Assembly: GCA_003049465.1 (NCBI GenBank)
Contig: PYSS01000244.1
Location: forward strand, 1 to 21,593
Direction of reading: 5' to 3'
From: Magnaporthiopsis rhizophila
Taxonomy: Eukaryota; Ascomycota; Sordariomycetes; Magnaporthales; Magnaporthaceae
DNA length: 21,593 nucleotides
Positions 9,271-17,618 of the stretch are shown here, one piece after another. Under the pieces are notes generated by a model that did not search any database, was not told the DNA's origin, and saw nothing but the letters and a program-made list of their open reading frames with translations. Each line of letters starts with the position of its first letter. Within the stretch, counting starts at the first letter, position 1. The position numbers and the translations under genes were made by a program.

Positions 9271-10695
9271 GGTTGCGTCGCAAGGGCATCTTCGCCCGGC
9301 GCACCTAAGGGCAGATATCAATCTGTAAGGACCGGCAGCAAACGCACGGCTGGGGCTGCCGGTGTGTGCCGGAGGCGTTAGGTTGGTATACGTTTATGGC
9401 CGAGCCTAGGCAGGCTGCCCCGCCGTTATAGCGAGCGATGCCTTGAAAGTGCCGCGTCTGGGAGTGATGGTTTGGCTCGCGACATACAGGGGAATCCCCG
9501 CAACGCTTGCCCTGTCTTCTCGGGAATCTTCTCGATCTCTGGGTGCCTTTGGCGGTCAAGGACGACAGCCAACAGTGAATTGGTGCTCTCATATGTTAGA
9601 GTTTAATTGCGCACAGGCCGGAGGCAACGGAGACCACGGGTCCAATGTCGTGCCGTTTGGAGTTGAGGCTTTGACTTCTTCCGCCAGCAACGGAGCCGGG
9701 CGATCAGGCGCTCCTCCCTCAAATAAACATAAGGTTCATCCATGTTATCTGTCTGCCTTGGCTGCCGCCTGCCTTCCACGTTGGACCGTCCATATCGTGA
9801 GGTGCCACCAGACACCACCCCGACAACAAAAAAGTCGAGGCGCTCATTTTTCCCCACTACTAACCGCCCACCGCCAACGCCAATGGAAAAAACCAAGCGT
9901 CTCAACTTTTTCATGGTCGGGGCGCACGCACAAGACTTCCCAAGGCAGGCTGAATAAAGGGCGGATGGTTGCATTTCGTGTCGCCTAATCCTCCGGCTCA
10001 GATCGTGGCTGTCAGTGGCCGAAAGAGCGGGCTTGCGTCGTGCTAATGCAGCGCCACCACACCCGAATCTCCCATCTTACCGACGCCGAGCCCGAAATCG
10101 TCACCGAGAGCCTGCGCTGATCGCACCGCCACATCAGGCGCCAGCGCCCTGTCGGTGACGGCAGGGCACTAGGGCCGACCGTGGCTACACAAGAGAAGAC
10201 TGCGGCGCGTGCTACCGTTCTTCCACACCGAGCGTCTTGCAGGCAACCAAAGACAGACGCCCTAGAACTTGGGAAGGTACGTAGACATGTCGCGTGCACC
10301 TGATCGACCGTCAGAACCAAGGCGCTTTGTGTCACCATCATATTCGCCTTGCTCCTTCTTTTCTACGCTTTGCTGCGGTTTTCCCTGTGTCCCCTGCTTG
10401 ATGTGTTCGTTTTTTATTTGTCAGTCTTTGAGCCACGTAATGTGAACTTCGCCGCTCTCCTTGGGACAGACAAATCTCTGTTAAATCGCAACTATTACTC
10501 CTGTCTGTTGTGACAAGACCAAAGGCGGCCTTGTGGACTAGATGTCGCATTTAAAAACAATATTGAGCCCCTGAATACTGATTAGTCCCGCAGACGAGCT
10601 TCCGGTTGGGCGGAAACCAGGGCAGACGGAGAACGGCCAGTCGGCCAGTCTAGTTGAGCGGTTTGTCGGCTCGGCCCGGGTACAGACGGCCCGCT
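9271..10695. other. divergent spacer between the permease and the seven-segment protein
   Basis: 1.4 kb with overlapping random-looking frames on both strands (the largest at 9443-9988 plus and 9603-9974 minus) and no motif, splice pattern or codon bias to support a gene. It includes AAGGTACGTAG (10274-10284). An AT-rich TTTAAAAACAATATT stretch near 10550-10566, about 135 bases before the downstream ATG, could serve as the core promoter of the plus-strand gene. Confidence 0.5.
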
Positions 10696-13036
10696 ATGCC
10701 GCCTCTCGCCCCTCTCGCTTCGACATCTGCCGGTCTACTGAGCACGTTTGCGAGGGCAGAAAATACTTCGGTGGCTGGCACAGCCTCCGGCGCGAACTCT
10801 ACCTCGCTTCAAGTCCTTTGCGTATGGCCAGTGTCGGGTCAATATGGGCCTGGGTCTCGAGCATTGTACTGTAAGTCTGTTCGTCCTCTGTCTGGATTCA
10901 GCCGTGGCACGTGTGTGAAATGCAATGCCCTATAGGCCAAGATGAGACGGCCTCCAAGCCTTTAAGCGATCTACTACCTTCGCGCCAAGCTTGGGCTAAC
11001 TTGGCATGCCGTTTCCTTGGGCCCTTCACCAGACACCCTCGTTGCGACTTGCGTGTTCGCACGCAAGGCAAGGTGGCTGCGCGATGCGTGTATCGCCGCC
11101 GCGCTCCTGCTCCCTGCCGTCGCAGCTCTGCACGGCATCGTCCTTGCAGCGATGCACGTCGATGGTGGGTACAGTTTTAACCAAGAACAAGCATGAGTCT
11201 CCACCGCACTAGAAGCTTGAGCCTCTTGGCGGCATGGATGCGAATGGATCCGAGCCGTTGGGTCCGCTCCAGCGGCTCCGGCCGGCGGGGCAGGCTGAAT
11301 ACCACCCGCCAATTCTTCTTCAAGGCTTCGGGCGGCTGGCTGACAGACCCGGACATCCCCTATCGCTGCAGGCGCCGTCGATATGGATGTGTATGGGGCC
11401 TTTCAGATGTCCTCCATCGCCATCCTAGCCGCCCCCGTGACCCTCCGCAGGTCCACGACCTATTTCGACGGCCCAGGTCGAAACATCATCTTTGTCTGGA
11501 CCGGCATGTTGCTGGCGGGGATGCTGGGTCTTGCAGTGGAGTTTTTTCGGAGCCAGCCGGCACCCTGCGCGCAGGAAGGCATCACTGCTGCGAACTTCCC
11601 GTACGGCAACAACGCAAGCCACGTGTGCGGCATCCGATGCTCGCAAGACGACGGTCCCTTCTCTATAATGCGATCAGGGTCAAGCGGCGAAATCTATGTC
11701 ATACCCTCGCCTCAACGGCTCAGTTTTGGCACGGCCACGCTCCTTGCCGCCGCGTGCTGCATTATATCTATCTTGTCCCTTGTCGACATCTTCAACAAGA
11801 TCCGCCGCGACAACGGAAAACGCTACAGGGATGAGAATGTTGCTTGCGTTAATCACCAAACTAATACCGACGGAGCCCATGATAACACCAACAAAGGCCA
11901 GGCCGAGGGCACCATCTTTGGGACAAATGGTGCCACTCAAAGTATGATGGAGCAAGCCGAAACCCGTGCAAAGGTCTTGATGGGGGCCGTTGAGATACCA
12001 TTGTTTGCTCTCGCCATTCTTGCCCTTCTCGTTGTAGGTGAGTTGAATCTTACGAGTCGAGAGCTTTCGCATGGAACCGAGCCCATGCAAAATGTTGGTA
12101 TGCAAAATCTCTCACTCTCCCTCTCTCTCTCGGTCAATCTTGCTGCATTATTTACTAATTTCCTACCCAAACTGCTACCCCCGGCGCAACGTGTCAGGTC
12201 AATGGGCGCCGATCGTGACGGCTGGTCTTGCCGCTATCGGGTCACTATATCTCCTCTGGGAAAAAGAGCTCCACGAGTACAGAAAAAAGAAAAAGTCGAA
12301 CAGGCAGCCGTCTAATGCGACCGCGATGACTGATGCCACCGCTCCAGCTTTTGGGGCAAGGCGCCAGAGCGGCACTCCGTGTCCCCATTGCCAAGGCCAT
12401 CCTGAGAGCCCAACGGACGCCGGATACGAATCACCGGTCGGGTCACCAGAACCTAATGGAACAAAAACCGCTGGTGGTAGCCGAGATAAGATAAACGAGG
12501 CTCTCTCTCGCTTCGCAGACTTCTTAGCCACACCACATCCAGGCCCCCAGCCTTTCCGGGAAGGCCCCGCTGCTGCCTTTCCGGAGACGCCCGGAGAGAG
12601 ATTCAAAAATTACAGGCTTCGGGAGGATAAAACCAAATACGACGATATCTCGCGCGACCGAAATACGTCTCGCGGTACCAGTATCCGTTCATCCATGTTT
12701 GACGAGGATGGAGAGGCTCCCGCCTCACCAAAGACGGGCCAGGCGTCATGGCCACCAACGGCCAGAAGGCCTTCACTCTCTCAACCTAATCGAGCCCCGC
12801 GCCGGGATGGCTCGTCGATTCCCACTCTGAAAATTCAAGAGCCTTCCCCTTCCCGCTCCCTTCTTTCTCGCGCGAGTACGTTTCCAGCCAGCAGCCAGGT
12901 CGGCCCAGCCTTGAGCTCGGCGGCCGAAAGGGGACGACCGATTACCCGGCGCAATACTCTGGAAGTACCTACCACGGCGCGAGCTAGGTCTCCATCCTCC
13001 ACGAGCCAAAATTCGGCAAAGACCCGCCACGATTAA
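10696..13036 (+). CDS. fungal seven-transmembrane protein of unknown function with long cytoplasmic tail
   Basis: Four exons, 10696-10870, 11033-11164, 11372-12037 and 12198-13036, give 603 residues. All three introns (162, 207, 160 nt) are phase 1 with donors GTAAGT, GTGGGT and GTGAGT; GCTAAC (10995-11000) and CTGAC (11340) branch sites are visible. Splicing makes continuous hydrophobic segments, for example GSRALYYTLVATCVFAR and HVDGAVDMDVYGAFQ. Predicted membrane segments are near residues 52-69, 78-99, 112-127, 140-161, 221-241, 303-324 and 328-345. Positive charges (ARKARWLR, LRRS, NKIRRDNGKRYR, the EYRKKKK start of the tail) all fall on one side, which puts the N-terminus outside and the tail inside. 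The outside parts carry N-glycosylation sequons (ENTS, ANSTS, NNAS at 183) and Cys 168, 188 and 192. The 258-residue tail is Ser/Pro/Arg-rich with a CPHC pair. I do not recognise a named family; receptor-like or scaffold roles are inference from topology alone. Confidence 0.85.
12116..12132. repeat. TC-rich simple repeat inside intron 3 of the seven-segment gene
   Basis: A run of CT dinucleotides lies in the 160-nt intron between the sixth and seventh predicted membrane segments, ahead of the branch region. It may simply be the polypyrimidine portion of the intron. Confidence 0.6.
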
Positions 13037-13763
13037 GCACCGACTCTCCCTACCCTCTTGGATGGATGGACACCAAAACGGCCGAAGTGAGATGGGGAAG
13101 GCAAGAGGAAAAGACAACACCAAGGGGCCAGAGATATCTCAAGGCCTAGCGCCAACAGACGTATAGCGATTTACACGCAATTTTCGGGGGGAGTACTGTC
13201 TATTTCTGGGCAATGAGGGTGATGCAGCGCTGCCGAGACCTCTCAGGGCGACAGGCTGGGGCGGCTTACTTGGCACATGTCTGTTGGCGACCTCTGCTGG
13301 CCCCTTCCAGCTCCAGCTCCATCGCTTGGGTCAATTAGCGGCATATAGCCCGGCTGGCCCAGCAGACCCCCCGCTAAAATTCCACCTGGACGCGCACTTG
13401 AGCGCCCGCCTGCGCCCCCGATGCCAGCTCAGCTCGCAGCAGAATATGCATGTCGATGCACGATAAGCACAGCTCAGACTTGTGCAGCATCCCTTTGCAG
13501 AACCAACGTTCGCTCCCAAGCTATAAAAGTGTATGGAATGGGCGCCTATAAGAACAAGAACCTGGATGTTGTGGACCTCAACCGCTGTTCCCAAGCAAAA
13601 GCTTGCGAGCAAACAGATAATGGGGAATAACGGACTACGGTTTGCGCCTAGGTGGGTCGTCCGCCGTTGCTGTTCGAGACTTTTTTTAATTCTTTTTTTT
13701 CTGTATCTCCCTCCGAGACGACGCTCGACTTGTGCACCATTTGAGCGTGAGATACCCCCCGAA

Positions 13764-13765
<2 letters not shown>

Positions 13766-13795
<30 letters not shown>
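13766..13795. repeat. poly(T) run of 30
   Basis: Thirty consecutive T on the plus strand, followed immediately by GGAGGAAGC. It is non-coding; the apparent poly-Phe and poly-Lys frames across it are artefacts of the run. Confidence 0.95.
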
Positions 13796-13796
<1 letters not shown>

Positions 13797-14614
13797 GAGG
13801 AAGCAAGCTCGTTCCGGCCTGGCTATGGCGGGGCCACGATCTATATGCTGTCTGCTTGCTCCCAACCAGCATGGGGTGACAGCACACTCTGCTACAATGC
13901 ACCTCGCTCGGTCGCTGTCAAGGAATGGATCGAATACCACGATCCTTTCGGGATGCCTACACAGGCCGGGCTTGCAGCCTTGGTAATGTTGGCCAAATCC
14001 CAACAGTGGAACGTGCCGAAGCACAATGCTCTGCATTCTATGTACAAGAAAGCGAGCCAGATGAATATAAAGCTCTAGACTGCGCCGCTATGCTACGTCT
14101 AGCTCGAGCTCTTTCTTCACTCAAGGAGCCCGGCCTCTACTTATTCCTCCGGCTCCTCCACCTACCATTGGACAAAAACCTGGCGTCCCGTCGATATGCC
14201 TTTGTTGCGTCTGGGTGAATATTTCTCGGTTGCAGCATATTTCACACACGCTCGCTGGCCCTTTGCCTCACAAGCAACTGCCGGTGTTATCCAGGGCGGC
14301 CCAGCATTTTCTCCAGTATCGAATTGATGGTGGTCCTTCGAGCCTAGAAAATGCCTGCTCACATGTTGCAAAAAATCACGCATCTATGTGGGAAAGGGGT
14401 GAGTGCTGCACATACTGTGAGGATCCCATTGTTTGGACGATACTGGATACGACGTCTACCGCCATCTCTTCCCGCAAAAACGACAACTGAAATGGAAAAC
14501 AGGATCAGGGAGCACGTCCTAACTCCGGTGCCTCTCCATAAGCCATAAGCCTCCGGGCTTGGGCTTTTCAGAGGTATTGTGAAGCCTGACGGCAGCGATT
14601 TTTGAAAGCCTCAG

Positions 14615-14774
14615 GTCGTTTTGGGGCCGCCCCCACAAGGACGCCACCATCGGCCAAGTTGGGCGGTTCAACGCCGGCACGCTGCCCTGCATGACGGCGT
14701 CGGCGATCAGGACGCCGGGCCCGGTGACCATAGCTGCCCTTGTGGTGGGCGCTGTCGTCGTGAAGGTGTTTTGA
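14615..14774 (+). pseudogene. coding-like island, possible terminal exon or gene relic
   Basis: From 14616 to the TGA at 14772-14774 the plus strand reads SFWGRPHKDATIGQVG..., then TLPCMTASAIRTPGP, and finishes with a hydrophobic tail (TIAALVVGAVVVKVF). Third codon positions are strongly G/C, unlike the flanks. A plausible intron end precedes it: CTGAC at 14586-14590 and CAG at 14612-14614. I could not find an upstream exon of matching phase or a start codon. The opposite strand is also open for 106 codons over the same stretch with similar bias, so the strand is not certain. No family is recognised. Confidence 0.25.
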
Positions 14775-15284
14775 TTTTGACCAGAGGCATGGCATGCGTT
14801 GGGTTGACCCAACGTTAGTTCCCGGAAGCGAACGAGCACAACCAGTTACAATGGCATAGAATTGGATATCCCTACACCGACGCAGTTTCCCGTTGATAAT
14901 CTCGAACCCGTACCATGTTATTGGATCCCTCAGCCGACTTGTCCTTGTCTAAAACGATGGGAAGGATTCGGTAAGGCTTCGGAAGACCCCTGCTAGCGCA
15001 TTGCTTATTGCTTGGGATTCTAGGCTGCGTCTTGGCGCCTGTTCGGAATGGAGACGTTCGTGGTGAGACAACCCCATCCCCTAAGATTGCTACGTGCCAT
15101 TTGTGGAGGCAACGCATGTATTTCACCACCAACAGCCCTCGCTAATTTTGCGGTCAGCATGATAAAAAGTCACGACCGCTGCCCTCGGGGGCTGTGGGTG
15201 ATGGCGGCTGCTATCAGTCCCCGACGACGACGACAAGACTGATCGCTTGCTTGTTGGCATTTTGGACTGATAATAATAACAGCC

Positions 15285-16483
15285 ATGTCTACCAACGAGA
15301 AGCAGGAAGTCAGTCCTCTGCCGGCTGTGGAGCCCAGAGAGGATGGAGGCGACAAGATGAAGGAAACCGATGGCATCAAAGGGGAGTCCTTATCACAACG
15401 CCCCCTACGGAAATCGGTTCTCTTCACGTCGTTCCACCTGCTACCGACCGCCCTCGTCGTCTTCTGCCTCATCTCGCTGTTCCTCATCATGTTTTCCGGC
15501 ACGAAGCTGACGGGCAGCGCGGACATGAACCACGGCAGCGGCGGCGCCATTCTCCTCAGCGACATTGCTGTCGTCTCTGTGCGTTGCGCCACTCCCCAAC
15601 CCCCCCTCACTCGCTCGTACACTGACAACCTGCAACCCTTACCTCCCATCAGTTCGACGGCCTGATAGAGCAGCCATCCGGTTACGCCGTCACCTTCCAC
15701 TGGTTCATGAACGGCTTCCAATGGATGTACCCGACACAGGGCTCTGCGGGTCTGGTGTACGCCAACCGCGGCCCCATCCAGGAGACGCAGCTCTCGCTGC
15801 CGGGCGACCTATTCTATGCCGCCGGGCAGCTGCATGGCCCAGGATGCGACAAGTTTGCGGCCCACAACGCCTCGCACGCCTGCTACCCGGCCTTTCTGAA
15901 CCAGTTTTACCCCGACGCCAAGAACGGAACACGCGCGGGCAACAACGACGACATGCTCCGCTACAGACCCGACCGCGAGTTCCCGAGCGACCTGCCGCTA
16001 TCGCTGCACTACATCGCCGTGTGGCTGACGATGTTGGCGCTCGCGGTGGACGCGTGGTTTTTGCTTAGTCGGAGCAGGCGGTTGCTTTTCTTCCCGCCTT
16101 GTCGGAATTCTGCTCCTACTGTGCTGCCGTCTAGCAACAACGACAACAGCGACGACGACAGCAGCAGCAGCAACAAAGTAGACCCGAGGAGAGCAGCACG
16201 CAACGCCCGCCGCAGCCGCGTGGCGCTGTACGCAGCCGCTGCCATCGCGGTGCTCGCGGCGCTGGGCAGCCTGCTCAGCGTGGGCGCGGGCATCGCGAAC
16301 CACCTCGGCAGCCTGCCGGACGCGGGCCGGATGCGCCCACGTATCGGGGCCGGCTTCCTGTGGCTTGCGGGCGTCTGCGCGGCCTCCGCGGTGGCCGCTG
16401 CGGTGCTGACGGGGATGCAGATGTGGATGGGGGAGAACACGGACGAGGGGCGGGTGTTGGATGAGGAGGAGGCGGCGGTCTAA
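15285..16483 (+). CDS. four-transmembrane membrane protein of SUR7/PalI-like layout
   Basis: Two exons, 15285-15578 and 15653-16483, give 374 residues. The 74-nt phase-0 intron has donor GTGCGT, CTGAC branch and ATCAG acceptor, and joins SDIAVVS to FDGLIEQPSGYAV. The N-terminal 45 residues are charged and probably cytoplasmic. Membrane segments lie near 51-71 (LLPTALVVFCLISLFLIMF), 216-236, 288-312 and 328-352. The long loop after segment 1 (about 72-215) carries two Cys (163, 175) and sequons NAS (170) and NGT (189), consistent with an outside location; the loop between segments 2 and 3 is a Ser/Asn/Asp-rich, Arg-ended cytoplasmic stretch. This arrangement, one segment, a big external loop, then three segments, is that of the fungal SUR7/PalI family, members of which act in eisosomes, cell-wall integrity or pH sensing. 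No diagnostic motif was seen, so the family call rests on topology. Confidence 0.85.
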
Positions 16484-17313
16484 AACATGGAGACCCGTTA
16501 GCCCCATGTGATGATGATAATAATGGATCGATGGATGGATGAACAAAATAAAATAAAAATAGATAAAAAGGTCATTTTACTCCGTTGCCGAGTCAGGCAG
16601 ACAGGATTTCTATAATAATTCATATCATGTCACCCCTGAAGCCCCTTGTTTTTTTTTCTCACGGGTCCATTGCGGGGCATGGCCGGCCTCGCTGGAGCAC
16701 GCTCGCGTAACCCCAGCCAAATCCACAACTGCCGTGATTGTCGATGATCGAACAGCTGAGGGAAAACAACAAGCAGCTGGTCAGATGGTGAAGTTGGTTA
16801 TCACGTGAGCTCAACATTTGCTTCTTCTCGGGCAATCTGTGCGCTCAAGGTCCTCAGTTCGTGTCTTTTACTTCGTTGGGGAGTCTTTCCATGGCTTGCT
16901 CTCGATCGAGATTAGACATATATCATAAGCACCGCGTGGGCCGGCAGGACTTCCTCGCGAAGTCATTGAGCGGTAGGATGCTACATTTGATTGAGCGGAC
17001 GGTGAGGTTTTTTGCAATGAGATTCCTTTCTCGGGAAAGGGAATCTTCGAAAAAGAGGAGAAATGTCGCTTTCCCCGTGGTGCCTATTTCCGGTCCTCTA
17101 CGAATCCTAAAAGGCCTTATCCTGTGATGACATAGGGAGATCGAGGCGGATCAGTGTAAAATGTGGCACAAACGTCTGGTGGACCAAGTCTTTGATAGTC
17201 CTAGCATTTCAGTCATCTAGTCGACGGTGTTAAGACCTTCAGTCACAGGTAGTTCACGCCATCAAATCATCAGGTCATCAGTTCGTAACATGCTCGGCTC
17301 CCTGGCCACCGCC
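16484..17313. other. spacer between convergent SUR7-like and monooxygenase genes
   Basis: About 830 bases, less GC-rich than the genes. It contains a degenerate TGGA/GATG repeat (16524-16541), the poly(A) signal at 16547 and a GTG-started frame at 16861-17127 without motifs. I see no gene. Confidence 0.5.
16547..16557 (+). terminator. tandem polyadenylation signals of the SUR7-like gene
   Basis: Two overlapping AATAAA hexamers (AATAAAATAAA) lie about 65 bases past the stop codon at 16483, in an A/T-rich stretch that fits a fungal cleavage and polyadenylation site. Confidence 0.5.
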
Positions 17314-17533
17314 TCAAGCCTTGGCAAGAGCTGTAGGCTCCTTGACAAAAAAGCCAGGCGGCACCGCAAACTTGGGATCGACCATGTCCTGCATCTTGCT
17401 GACCGTGTCGGCAACCACGTCATAGTTAAAGTTGAAGTGGAAGGACTCGGGCTGGTTTTCTGCAGCACAGTCAAGCACGGCCAGGTTAGCGTTCTCAAGA
17501 TACCAGTTCCGAAGGATACGGCCCCGAGAAAAG

Positions 17534-17575
<42 letters not shown>

Positions 17576-17579
17576 NNNN

Positions 17580-17618
<39 letters not shown>

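Larger units (their letters stand above)
13037..15284. other. 2.2-kb spacer with homopolymer run and possible gene relics
   Basis: No complete gene can be built here. It holds a 30-base T run (13766-13795), an open frame after it (to 14078) that ends ...MYKKASQMNIKL without known motifs, and a coding-like island at 14615-14774 that is described separately. The last part leads into the four-segment membrane protein gene at 15285. Confidence 0.5.

Noticed and set aside
13620..13700. possible tRNA-like B box (TGTTCGAGACT) followed by a T run
   Set aside because: The flanking bases do not pair into a T-arm and no acceptor stem or anticodon arm can be drawn.
14343..14400. short upstream exon (ATG at 14351 or 14363, donor GTGAGT at 14399) for the 14615 island
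   Set aside because: The exon ends in phase 0 while the island needs phase 2, so the two cannot be joined.
17534..17616. poly-Phe or poly-Lys coding tract
   Set aside because: The run lies inside an intron whose borders close the phase exactly; the coding appearance is accidental.
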